NCBI GenBank assembly: GCA_002720865.1
Contig: PBIO01000014.1
Location: 682,001 to 746,000, forward strand
DNA: 64,000 bases
Source: Halobacteriovorax sp.
GTDB lineage: Bacteria; Bdellovibrionota; Bacteriovoracia; Bacteriovoracales; Bacteriovoracaceae
Reading direction: 5' to 3'
Positions within the stretch are counted from its first letter, which is position 1. Each line of letters opens with the position of its first letter. The notes below the pieces were generated by a model. That model was given only the letters and a program-made list of their open reading frames with translations, did not search any database and was not told where the DNA came from. Below, piece by piece: positions 49,442 through 57,185 of this stretch. The position numbers and the translations under genes are program-made.

Positions 49442-50604
49442 GGTCTAAGATTCTTTTCGCCTGTCCTACGAATAGGTGGGATGCAAGAGAGAGAAGCCTT
49501 CTCAACGATATGCAAATCGCTCACGAAAAAGGCAACCAGATAGTTTTTTACGGTCTAAAAAATTCTCCACTAGATAAAAAAATCAATCTGGAAAATGTTG
49601 AAAAACACTATCATCCAGGTCTGGTACAAACTCATTTTTTTCTTTGGCCAAAGCTTCGAAAGTTAATTTCCATTCTTGAGGATAAAGAGCTGGCCCTTGT
49701 TCATTGCTATAAGTTAAATATTCTTTGGCCCATTTGCTTCTTTCTAAGGGGGAATAAAGAAGTTTCTGTGATTCATTCTCAATTTTTTGAAATGAATAAA
49801 AACTACAGAGCTCTCTGGCATAGATTATTAATTAGAAGATGTGATCTTATCTTTGTTCCTTATGATCATCTCATAAGGAATATTTATAGTAGACTAGGAG
49901 TTCATCCAAGAAAGATTGAAGTTCGGCCCCCAAGTCTAAAAGAAGCCACCAGCCCAAGTAAGGAAAGCGCAATTTTTGATAAGTTTGAGCAGTTTTACTC
50001 TGTAGGGTTATATATTTCAGACTCCGATAGAAGTCTTAAAAACTTAAAACCTGTAATTAAAGCTTTAAGTGTCGCCAATGAGTATTTCGATTGGAAAAAG
50101 CCAATTAAGCTGGTCTTTGTGACGGAGGGAGCTTGGTCAGAAAAGTCAGTATATCAAAAATTAAAACAGGCCGTACTTGAAGAGGGTATAGAAGAGCATG
50201 TTGTTTTTTATGCAGGCGGGGTTCCTTCAAGTTATATCCAATATTTTGATTTATGGATGAGTCTACCAAAAGGGGAAGGCATGGATGACCTGGCCTTGTT
50301 AAGCTGTAGTATTGGGACTCCCATTTTAGTACCCCGGCACCCGTCTACAACTCAATTTTTTGATGAATACGGTAGAATCGGTGAAAGCTATAAAAATGAC
50401 GATGTGCGTGAGATCGCTCGAAAGTGGGAAACCCTTTTGTCGGACCCGGAGTACTACCGAGACAAGATCGAACGTGCGGCTATTTTGATTCGAGAGTCTA
50501 ATTCAAGAGAAAACCAGAAAAAACAGTATATTGCGGCATTTGAAAAAGTTGTTAATCGCCGTGAAGGTTACCGAACCCGTAGAAGCTCTCAAAACCCGTC
50601 TTAG
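49438..50604 (+). CDS. Glycosyltransferase, GT4-like
   Basis: This 388-residue cytoplasmic protein has the two-Rossmann GT-B layout: an N-terminal half with LLNDMQIAHEKGNQIVFYG and ALVHCYKLNILWPICFF, and a C-terminal half with DRSLKNLKPVIKALSVAN, KLVFVTEGAW, VVFYAGGVPSSYIQYFDLWM and PKGEGMDDLALLSCSIGTPI, which resembles the donor-site 'E.fGl...EAma.G.P' of GT4 enzymes. It starts at GTG overlapping the previous stop. A role in LPS core or surface sugar assembly is inferred from position. Confidence 0.85.
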   Translation: MRSKILFACPTNRWDARERSLLNDMQIAHEKGNQIVFYGLKNSPLDKKINLENVEKHYHPGLVQTHFFLWPKLRKLISILEDKELALVHCYKLNILWPICFFLRGNKEVSVIHSQFFEMNKNYRALWHRLLIRRCDLIFVPYDHLIRNIYSRLGVHPRKIEVRPPSLKEATSPSKESAIFDKFEQFYSVGLYISDSDRSLKNLKPVIKALSVANEYFDWKKPIKLVFVTEGAWSEKSVYQKLKQAVLEEGIEEHVVFYAGGVPSSYIQYFDLWMSLPKGEGMDDLALLSCSIGTPILVPRHPSTTQFFDEYGRIGESYKNDDVREIARKWETLLSDPEYYRDKIERAAILIRESNSRENQKKQYIAAFEKVVNRREGYRTRRSSQNPS

Positions 50605-50638
50605 TCGGTCTTTAGACAAAGATTCCTTTTAGAAAGAA

Positions 50639-50666
50639 TTGTACAAGTTAGTGTAATTTCGATATC
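50639..50666 (+). promoter_or_regulatory. Probable rpsA promoter
   Basis: TTGTAC (50639-50644) and GATATC (50661-50666) are 16 bases apart. The -10 box is imperfect. It would give a leader of about 90 bases before the rpsA start at 50764. Confidence 0.4.
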
Positions 50667-50689
50667 CTGCGCCCCGTTTCATATTGATT

Positions 50690-50717
50690 CTGAACCACCC
50701 GCAGTAGCGGAATTCAG
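50690..50717 (+). promoter_or_regulatory. Stem-loop in the rpsA leader
   Basis: CTGAA (50690-50694) pairs with TTCAG (50713-50717), and CCGC (50699-50702) with GCGG (50707-50710) around an AGTA loop. It lies in the untranslated leader, 46 bases before the start codon, where S1 protein could bind its own mRNA. Confidence 0.4.
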
Positions 50718-50763
50718 GACGATTAAAAAGTAGATGGCCACGGTCATCGATAGGAGGGTTGTT

Positions 50764-52503
50764 ATGCAACCAACAGATTTAAAAGCAAAGTGGATGGAGG
50801 GCTTCGATGTTGTTTTCGGCGACGAAGAAGAGACCACAGAAACAACTGATTTTTCAAAACTTATGGAAACTCAGGTATCGAAGAAATTTTCAGAAGGTGA
50901 AACTTTCAACGGTAATGTTATCTCCATTGGCCAAGACTACGTAATGGTAGACATTGGTTACAAGCAGGAAGGTCTTATTCCTGTTAGAGAATTCCAAAAT
51001 TTTGATGGAACTCTAAAAATTAAAGAAGGCGACGAAATCGAAGTTTACCTAGAAAAGCTAGAGTCTAAACTTGGAAACCTCGTTCTTTCTAAAGACAAGG
51101 CAGAAATTCTTAAAGCATGGGATAAAATCTCTGATGCTTGTGAATCAGGTGTTCCTCTAGAAGGTACAGTTGTTGCCAAAGTTAAAGGCGGATTATCAGT
51201 TGATATCGGTGTTAAGGCTTTCTTACCTGGTTCACAAATTGATCTTCGTCCAACTCGTTACCTTGATAAGTACATTGGTAAAACAATGCAATTCAAAGTT
51301 ATCAAGTTTAACAAAAAACGTGGAAACATTGTTCTTTCACGTCGTGCTATTCTTCAAGAAGAGCGTGGCAAGTTAAGAGGAGAGATTCTATCTCAAATCC
51401 AAGAAGGAATGATTGTTAAAGGTATCGTTAAAAACATCACTGATTACGGTGCATTCATCGATCTAGGTGGTATTGACGGTCTTCTACACATTACTGATAT
51501 GAGCTGGGGACGTGTTAAGCATCCTTCAAATCTACTTAACATCGGTGATGAAATTGAAGTTAAAATTCTTAAGTTTGATTCAGAAAAAGAAAGAGTATCT
51601 CTTGGTCTTAAGCAAGTTCAGCCTAACCCATGGGAAGTTGCTCCTGAAAAGTACCAACCAGGAAAAGTTGTTTCTGGTGAAGTCGTTTCTGTTAAAGACT
51701 ACGGAATCTTTATTGAGCTTGATGATGGGATCGAAGGTCTTATCCACGTAAGTGAAATGAGCTGGACTGGGGCGATCAAAAACCCTGCGAAGCATTTCAC
51801 TGTTGGTGAAAAAATCGAAGCTCAAGTTCTTGAAGTTGACGTTGAGAACAAGAGAATTTCTCTTGGGACTAAGCAACTTCAGCCTAACCCTTGGACTGAC
51901 ATCGAGAAGAAGTATCCTATCGGTGGAAAAGCTAAAGGTAAGGTTAAGTCTGTTGTTGAATTTGGAATCTTTGTTGACCTTGGAGAAGAAGTGGATGCAC
52001 TTGTTCATATCTCTGATGTTAGCTGGACGAAGAAAACAGTTAACTTGGCTGAGCAATTCAAAGAAGGCGACGAAATCGAAGGTATGGTTCTTACAGTTGA
52101 TAAGGATAATACAAAATTCTGTCTTGGCCTTAAGCAACTTGAAGAAGATCCTTGGAAGAAAATCGAGGAAAGACTTCCAGTTGGTACAGTTATCGAAGCA
52201 GAAGTTGTTCGTGTAACTGACTTTGGAGCTTTCGTTGAGCTTGAAACTGGTATTGAAGGTCTAATCCATATCTCTGAGCTTTCTGAAGAAAGAGTAGAGA
52301 AGCCGGAAGACGTAATCAAGAAAGGTGATACGCCAAAAGCGATGGTTATCTCACTTGATAAAGATGCCAAGAAGATTGCTCTATCAATTAAATCAGCAGT
52401 TGATGCCGAGAATCGCGGTGGAGGTCATCAAGAAGTGACTAAAGCAGCAACTCTAGCGGACAAACTATCTGGTTTTCAAGTTGGTGGATCTGACGACGAA
52501 TAA
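50764..52503 (+). CDS. rpsA: 30S ribosomal protein S1
   Basis: This 579-residue protein helps load mRNA on the 30S subunit. Six S1 (OB-fold) repeats are visible, for example GNVISIGQDYVMVDIGYKQE, GTVVAKVKGGLSVDIGVKAF, GIVKNITDYGAFIDLGGIDG and three later copies with the GLIHISE-type end. The last four are most alike. ATG 50764 is chosen because AGGAGG lies just upstream; an ATG at 50734 in frame has no such site. A strong terminator follows. Confidence 0.97.
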   Translation: MQPTDLKAKWMEGFDVVFGDEEETTETTDFSKLMETQVSKKFSEGETFNGNVISIGQDYVMVDIGYKQEGLIPVREFQNFDGTLKIKEGDEIEVYLEKLESKLGNLVLSKDKAEILKAWDKISDACESGVPLEGTVVAKVKGGLSVDIGVKAFLPGSQIDLRPTRYLDKYIGKTMQFKVIKFNKKRGNIVLSRRAILQEERGKLRGEILSQIQEGMIVKGIVKNITDYGAFIDLGGIDGLLHITDMSWGRVKHPSNLLNIGDEIEVKILKFDSEKERVSLGLKQVQPNPWEVAPEKYQPGKVVSGEVVSVKDYGIFIELDDGIEGLIHVSEMSWTGAIKNPAKHFTVGEKIEAQVLEVDVENKRISLGTKQLQPNPWTDIEKKYPIGGKAKGKVKSVVEFGIFVDLGEEVDALVHISDVSWTKKTVNLAEQFKEGDEIEGMVLTVDKDNTKFCLGLKQLEEDPWKKIEERLPVGTVIEAEVVRVTDFGAFVELETGIEGLIHISELSEERVEKPEDVIKKGDTPKAMVISLDKDAKKIALSIKSAVDAENRGGGHQEVTKAATLADKLSGFQVGGSDDE

Positions 52504-52531
52504 GCATTTAAGAAGTTAATTCTTATATAGG

Positions 52532-52559
52532 AAGGCCGGTCTATGACCGGCCTTTTTTT
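52532..52559 (+). terminator. Intrinsic terminator after rpsA
   Basis: AAGGCCGGTC (52532-52541), loop TAT and GACCGGCCTT (52545-52554) form a 10-bp stem that runs into a T7 tract. It is 28 bases beyond the stop codon. Confidence 0.93.
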
Positions 52560-52645
52560 ATCCATAATTCCGAAGACTTACCTTTAAAATTATATGTTTT
52601 AGGTGAATTTCCGATAAGGCTTTATAATGATGAAACGAGGTCTCT

Positions 52646-52966
52646 ATGAAAGTCTTTTTAACTACTGTTACTCTGCTTTTTAGCTCACTTTCTTTTGCTG
52701 ATGATTCAGCTAGGATTAAGCTGCTTGAAGATCGAATAAGGGCCCTAGAGGCACAAAATGGTAGTACTGCTGACTCCGGCGGACTTAAAGTTAAAGATCT
52801 CGGTGGTCAAAAAATTGAATCAAATCGATCGCCCGCTTCAAGCTCAAATGCCCCAGCCTTATCTCCGGCTAAACAGGCAGAGATTATGAAGCAACTTGAA
52901 GGATTTAAGGCAAGACGACAAGAAGAAGTTAAACTATTAGAGCAAATGGATGAAGAAGGATATTAA
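52646..52966 (+). CDS. Small secreted coiled-coil protein
   Basis: This 106-residue protein has a signal peptide (MKVFLTTVTLLFSSLSFA), a short coiled coil (ARIKLLEDRIRALEAQNG), a Ser/Pro/Ala-rich middle and a charged helical tail ending MDEEGY. No family is recognised. The next gene starts immediately after the stop, so they are coupled and may act together in the periplasm. Confidence 0.75.
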   Translation: MKVFLTTVTLLFSSLSFADDSARIKLLEDRIRALEAQNGSTADSGGLKVKDLGGQKIESNRSPASSSNAPALSPAKQAEIMKQLEGFKARRQEEVKLLEQMDEEGY

Positions 52967-53632
52967 TTGAAAAAGATTATACTAGCGGTCGCCCTTAGCT
53001 TTAGTTTCTATGCTCTTTCCTCTGAAACCTTTGTCAAAGGTGCAGGCTCTGAATTTAAAATGAATTCAAATGGAGTCTCATCAAAATTAAATATTTATAT
53101 TACGGAATCGAGCTTTACTCGACTTGGTATTGAATATCATTTCGCAACTTCGGGTCTAATTCAAAAACAAATGTGGCAGCAGTTTATCTTAGGTCTTAAT
53201 AGTGACGGACCTCTTAGTATGGAGGCTGGTTACGTAAAAACACCTGAGCTGAGTAAACCGGAGAAATTAACCTCCGAGTACTTAAATGTTAATAAAGGTG
53301 TAAAACTCGACCAATTCTTTTTCTCAAAGAAAAAAGAATTACAAAAGTATTTTATTGGTAATGAGAATATCGAAGTGCCGGCAGGAAATTTACAAGCGGC
53401 ACACTATAGAAAAAAGAATAACGGACAAGTTGTAGATTTTTGGATTAGTGAAAAAGTTAAACCTATCGGTATGGTAAAGCTTGTCTCAAAGAATCCAAAA
53501 GAAATGGCGCAAAATTACGAGATAGAGCTCGTCTCATTACTTAGAAATGTTAAGGCCACCATAAATCCTAAAGAGGCCAGACCGCTTACTGAAAAAGGTA
53601 AGAGCGCCCTTGCTATCCCAATAAAAAAATAA
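52967..53632 (+). CDS. Secreted protein of unknown function
   Basis: This 221-residue protein starts at TTG 52967 with GAAGGA upstream. A signal peptide (MKKIILAVALSFSFYALSSE) precedes a beta-rich domain (KLNIYITESSFTRLGIEYHF, ENIEVPAGNLQAAHYRKKNN, VDFWISEKVKPIGMVKLVSK). The last segment recalls DUF3108-like or lipocalin-like sheets, but I cannot assign it. Its stop codon touches the left end of the 298-bp inverted-repeat element. Confidence 0.75.
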   Translation: MKKIILAVALSFSFYALSSETFVKGAGSEFKMNSNGVSSKLNIYITESSFTRLGIEYHFATSGLIQKQMWQQFILGLNSDGPLSMEAGYVKTPELSKPEKLTSEYLNVNKGVKLDQFFFSKKKELQKYFIGNENIEVPAGNLQAAHYRKKNNGQVVDFWISEKVKPIGMVKLVSKNPKEMAQNYEIELVSLLRNVKATINPKEARPLTEKGKSALAIPIKK

Positions 53633-53929
53633 GGTACGCGTTTCTTTTTCCGTATTTCAACATCTTATCTGCTAAAAAAATCAGAATTGAATGAATAAAG
53701 TGAAGATGAAAAAGCCAGGTCTCAAACCGAACTCAAAGATCTATTTAGAATTTATGATTTAAAGAGGTTTGATTCCCACCGGACTGATTTTGTTCTAAAA
53801 ATAAATCAACTTCCCTATAGCGCGTCGATAAAACTTGGAGAAACCACAGTAACCTGTTAGCTCCTTGCTTACCTGGCTTTTTTCATCATGGTTTAAATAA
53901 CTGATTTCCGGAAAAAGAAACGCGTACCT
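53632..53929. repeat. 298-bp element with 21-bp terminal inverted repeats (MITE-like)
   Basis: The ends are perfect 21-base complements: 53632-53652 (AGGTACGCGTTTC...) and 53909-53929 (...GAAACGCGTACCT). A second nested pair lies inside: GATGAAAAAGCCAGGT (53705-53720) and ACCTGGCTTTTTTCATC (53871-53887), with AAATCAG/CTGATTT between. The interior has no convincing gene. The element fills the space between two convergent genes and touches both stop codons. It could be a non-autonomous mobile element or a large structured RNA. No flanking target duplication is clear. Confidence 0.75.
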
Positions 53930-54188
53930 ACTCGCAGCCACCGCAGGTGGGTTTTTCATTGTGAGATTCAACTTCTTCTTCAATTTCGGTTTTTAATTTC
54001 TCGCGATCTTTAGCGGACATACCAAGAGTTGCTCCGAGAGTTTCGGGCAGGCTCGGAGCATCTAGTGTTACTTCTATACCCATTTCTTCAAGCTCTTGCG
54101 CTTTAGCATAGGCCGCGTCGATTTCGCTTGGGGCGAACTCGTAAAGGATCTGGGACTCTGAATCTAGAAGTTTTATTTTACTTTCCAC
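53928..54188 (-). CDS. Small acidic protein with C-terminal CxxC
   Basis: This 86-residue soluble protein starts at GTG 54188 with GGAG seven bases upstream. It is acidic and helical (SEIDAAYAKAQELEEMGIEV, then DREKLKTEIEEEVES) and ends in KPTCGGCE, a CxxC at the very C-terminus that could bind metal or be redox active. No family is recognised. Its stop codon overlaps the right end of the inverted-repeat element; it is divergent from the receiver-like gene. Confidence 0.7.
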   Translation of the reverse strand: MESKIKLLDSESQILYEFAPSEIDAAYAKAQELEEMGIEVTLDAPSLPETLGATLGMSAKDREKLKTEIEEEVESHNEKPTCGGCE

Positions 54189-54214
54189 ATGTATCTCCGT
54201 AACTTCAGATTATC

Positions 54215-54556
54215 ATGAGTAAATCAAAAAAACTCTTTTGTATTATTGAGGAAGACACCGTTCGTAGCTTTTTTGAGAAAGTGCTTAAAAAGGCCGGTTG
54301 GGAGGTGTATTCCTTAGGTTCAGTCTATGATGCGTCGTTTCGTATTCCTGAGTTTGGGCCAGATATAATCATTTTAGACACAGGAATAGTTGCCCCGCAG
54401 CGAGATGAAATCGGATCCTGGGAAGTTGGAAACGCGGTCATTCTTGGACTTGGCTTTGTCGCTGAAAGGGAGTCATGGGGAGAGGAGATCGATGGATTCC
54501 TTGAAAAGCCATTAGACCCTAGTAACTTAGTAGATAAAATTCTAGAGCTCGTTTAA
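54215..54556 (+). CDS. Receiver-like single-domain protein, partly degenerate
   Basis: This 113-residue protein has the size and order of a CheY-like receiver: an acidic pocket (IIEEDTVRSFF), a phospho-acceptor-type aspartate in DIIILDTG (D55) and the lysine in DGFLEKPLDPSNLVDKILEL (K98). The conserved Thr/Ser at the end of strand 4 is missing (VILGLGF). It has no output domain and no kinase neighbour. It may be phosphorylated weakly or act without phosphorylation. Confidence 0.78.
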   Translation: MSKSKKLFCIIEEDTVRSFFEKVLKKAGWEVYSLGSVYDASFRIPEFGPDIIILDTGIVAPQRDEIGSWEVGNAVILGLGFVAERESWGEEIDGFLEKPLDPSNLVDKILELV

Positions 54557-54565
54557 ACTAAGTAT

Positions 54566-54664
54566 ATGAAGAAAGAACTTATGTTCACTTTAATTGGGAT
54601 TGCCTTAAGTCTCATTATCTTTTTCGGAGCCTTGGCGTTTCGAACATCATTATTTTTTAAATAG
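54566..54664 (+). CDS. Possible 32-residue single-pass membrane peptide
   Basis: ATG 54566 opens a 32-codon frame ending at TAG 54662-54664. The product starts MKKELMFTLIGIALSLIIFF and continues GALAFRTSLFFK: a basic start, one transmembrane helix and a basic end. That shape is typical of small regulatory membrane proteins. It begins nine bases after the receiver-like gene, but the ribosome binding site is poor, so the call is tentative. Confidence 0.4.
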   Translation: MKKELMFTLIGIALSLIIFFGALAFRTSLFFK

Positions 54665-54673
54665 AAATAAAAC

Positions 54674-54693
54674 GGCCCCGATTGAACGAGGCC
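54674..54693. terminator. Hairpin with U-tract on the minus side
   Basis: GGCCCCG (54674-54680) and CGAGGCC (54687-54693) pair with one C-A mismatch around ATTGAA. On the minus strand GTTTTATTTC follows, so this may end the pantothenate-hflX transcript; on the plus strand ATTTAAG follows. Confidence 0.55.
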
Positions 54694-54991
54694 ATTTAAG
54701 TGCGGAATGGGAAGTAAGTAGAATGGCTTAATTTCTACTAGTTAATGATTACCGTGCCGGTTTAGTGCTCTGGTTAATCGAGAGCAGCAACATGATTTCG
54801 AACAAATGACATAGCTTTAACTTCAGCGTTAACTTGATTAACCTCGGCTACCTGCTCGGTAATTTCTCAACTGAAAGGAATTTAATACGGATTAAGATTT
54901 TTATCCACAAGGTGGTAAGGAATGAAATATTTTTATTCGTCGCGTCGTAAAATAGGGGAGCGTGACGAAGAGGATATGTAAAAACAGTAGG
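54694..54991. other. Gene-free stretch with one perfect DnaA box
   Basis: No supportable gene lies between the hairpin and the hflX stop. TTATCCACA at 54901-54909 is an exact consensus DnaA box, and GTTAACTTGATTAAC is a small palindrome near 54829. A 30-codon minus-strand frame (54774-54866) has protein-like composition but no start codon. The stretch may be the long 3' untranslated region of the hflX operon. Confidence 0.4.
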
Positions 54992-56317
54992 TTAAACCTC
55001 TATTTCGTCTAGGATCGGGTCGTTTGGAGCTAGGATAAATGGGTTTAACCCAAGTCCACCGAAGATAAAATCAGGAATTTTAATTCGATAGAAGATCCCT
55101 GTTTCATGATTTGAAGTGGCCATGACGTTTGCTTTTGAAACGACAACGGAATGGGCCTGTCCTTCATCGTATGGAATAAAGAGCTCATAGGTTTTTTGCT
55201 GATCTAAAAAATAATTAACGATATGTTCACGAAGTCCGGCCACATCATTTTCTTCAAAACTTGAAACGAGAAAACTTCCTGGAACTGACCTTTGAATGAT
55301 CTTTGCTTTCATAGGATCATTAAGCAAATCTCTTTTATTAAAAACAGTGATACGTTTTTTATCGCTTAGTCCAAGTTCAGCTAGAACTTCTTCAGTCACT
55401 TCCAAATGCTTTTTATAATGTGGATCACTTATATCGCAAACGATGATCAAGAGCTCAGCTTCCAGAGCCGACTCAAGGGTTGTTTTAAAACCATCAATCA
55501 ATGTGTTTGGTAAGTTTGAAATAAAACCAACCGTATCAATAAGAATCATCGGTGGCTTGGTATCGGGGTTTAACATTCTGAAGGTGGAGTCAAGAGTAGC
55601 AAAGAGTTTATCTTCTTCAAGAATATCAACTTTACAGAGTCGATTCATGAGTGAGCTTTTTCCCGCGTTGGTATAACCAACGAGAGCAGCAGTAACTGCT
55701 TTATCCTGTCTTTTCTTTTTTTGTTCTACTCTTGATTTTTCAAGGCCACTTAATTCTTTTTTATAGAACTCAATTTTTTGACGAATTATACGGCGGTCAA
55801 GTTCAATTTGCTGCTCACCTTCACCACCTTTTACACCGACACCACCCCTTTGCCGTCCAAGGTGACTCCAAAAACCAGAGAGTCTAGGGAGTACATAGCG
55901 AAGCCTCGCAATTTCAATTTGAATCTTAGCTTCTCTTGTCCGTGCGTGCTCAGCAAAAATTTCTAGAATCACGTGAACGCGGTCGACAACGGATAGGTCT
56001 GTAAGCTTTTTAATATTTCTAATTTGGGATGACGTTAACTCAAAGTCAAAGACAAGAAGCTTTGAACCTTCGGCCTTAGCGGCTAAGGCAATCTCTTCAA
56101 GCTTTCCTGTTCCAAGAATGGTACCCGCCTCAATTGTCTTTTTATTTTGAATATATTCACCGGCGGAAGGCACTCCAAGGGTACGAAGGAGTTCCCTTAG
56201 TTCATTGATTGAACGTTTACTTTCTTCTTCGGTTTTATGTTCAGGCATTTTTGGACAGACAATACTGACCAGACTTGCTTGGTATTCCCGGCTTATATGG
56301 AATTCATCATCGAGCAT
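54992..56317 (-). CDS. hflX: GTPase HflX
   Basis: This 441-residue ribosome-associated GTPase splits stalled ribosomes under stress. The N-terminal HflX domain (residues about 20-200) includes ILGTGKLEEIALAAK, LSVVDRVHVILEIFAEHART and SHLGRQRGGVGVKGGEGEQQ. The G domain has G1 GYTNAGKSSLMN, G3 DTVGFISNLP and G4 NKRD. A C-terminal domain of about 70 residues follows. It overlaps panC by 11 bases, so it is co-transcribed with the pantothenate genes, an unusual partner. Confidence 0.96.
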   Translation of the reverse strand: MLDDEFHISREYQASLVSIVCPKMPEHKTEEESKRSINELRELLRTLGVPSAGEYIQNKKTIEAGTILGTGKLEEIALAAKAEGSKLLVFDFELTSSQIRNIKKLTDLSVVDRVHVILEIFAEHARTREAKIQIEIARLRYVLPRLSGFWSHLGRQRGGVGVKGGEGEQQIELDRRIIRQKIEFYKKELSGLEKSRVEQKKKRQDKAVTAALVGYTNAGKSSLMNRLCKVDILEEDKLFATLDSTFRMLNPDTKPPMILIDTVGFISNLPNTLIDGFKTTLESALEAELLIIVCDISDPHYKKHLEVTEEVLAELGLSDKKRITVFNKRDLLNDPMKAKIIQRSVPGSFLVSSFEENDVAGLREHIVNYFLDQQKTYELFIPYDEGQAHSVVVSKANVMATSNHETGIFYRIKIPDFIFGGLGLNPFILAPNDPILDEIEV

Positions 56318-57185
56318 ATCTAATTTCTACTAATTTATTATCTATTAAACGTGTATGACCTAATTTGAGGGCTCCGGCAAGTATAACCGTATGAGTTCTC
56401 TCGCAAGGTTCACCTAGAGTTTTCGCATCTAATATTTCCAAGTAGTCCCAGTTCCCACTTTCTTTTGATAAAGATGCTAATTCCTGGGCCTGACCATAAG
56501 AATCAGGCCAGTAATTATTCTTAATAACTTCTTTTAGTTTCTCAAGTGTTTGAGGAAGAACAAGGGCCAGTTCTCGGTCACTTTCACTAAGATATTGATT
56601 ACGGCTACTCATAGCAAGACCGTCTTCGTCTCTTTTGGTGGGCATTGGAACTAGCTGTATATTGAGCCTTAGGTCTTCAATCATCTTTTTACACACTAGG
56701 TACTGCTGATAATCTTTTTGCCCAAAATAGGCTTTATGGGGTTTAACGATACTAAATAATCTATAAACAACTGTCGTTACCCCGTCAAAGTGACCAGGTC
56801 TATTGATTCCACAGAGTTTATTAGTCAAATCACCGACAGTAATTTTTGTACTAAAGTTAAGTGGAAATATTTCTTCAGGCACTTCAGGAGCAAATATGGT
56901 TAGAAGGCGACCTCTGAACTCTTCGTTTCTATAGAGGTCTTTTAATTTCTTATTATCTTCCCCAAGTGTTCGAGGGTATTTTTCAAAGTCTTCGTTAGGA
57001 CCAAATTGTTTTGGATTCACAAAGATAGAAACAATAGTGTTGTCATTTTGTCTAAGAGATTCCTTAACTAGACTTAAGTGGCCTTTATGAAGATTTCCCA
57101 TGGTTGGAACAAAGCCAATTGTTCCTGGTCTTAGGTTATTTCTGAAGGTCTCGAATTGATTTAGAGTTCTAATAATTTCGATCAC
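56307..57185 (-). CDS. panC: Pantothenate synthetase
   Basis: This 292-residue enzyme joins pantoate and beta-alanine with ATP to make pantothenate. Motifs are FVPTMGNLHKGHLSLV (the HxGH nucleotide-binding site), SIFVNPKQFGPNEDFEKYPR, the pantoate loop YFGQKDYQQ and the KMSKS-like MSSRNQYLS. A family insertion makes it a little longer than usual (280). GTG 57185 overlaps the coaBC stop by four bases. Confidence 0.96.
   Translation of the reverse strand: MIEIIRTLNQFETFRNNLRPGTIGFVPTMGNLHKGHLSLVKESLRQNDNTIVSIFVNPKQFGPNEDFEKYPRTLGEDNKKLKDLYRNEEFRGRLLTIFAPEVPEEIFPLNFSTKITVGDLTNKLCGINRPGHFDGVTTVVYRLFSIVKPHKAYFGQKDYQQYLVCKKMIEDLRLNIQLVPMPTKRDEDGLAMSSRNQYLSESDRELALVLPQTLEKLKEVIKNNYWPDSYGQAQELASLSKESGNWDYLEILDAKTLGEPCERTHTVILAGALKLGHTRLIDNKLVEIRYAR

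Noticed and set aside
51580-52137. Minus-strand frame of 185 codons opposite rpsA
   Set aside because: It mirrors the S1 repeats, as shown by its own internal repetition; no independent signal.
53700-53800. T-arm-like GGTTTGATTCCC inside the element, suggesting a tRNA or tmRNA fragment
   Set aside because: The flanking bases do not form a T stem or an acceptor stem, and there is no CCA end or anticodon arm.
53795-53983. 62-codon minus-strand frame inside the inverted-repeat element
   Set aside because: It crosses the repeat boundary into the neighbouring gene and has no signal of its own; it is more likely chance reading through the element.
54774-54866. 30-codon minus-strand frame reading ITEQVAEVNQVNAEVKAM in part
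   Set aside because: Protein-like, but there is no start codon or ribosome binding site, and a stop lies directly upstream; 30 open codons can occur by chance.
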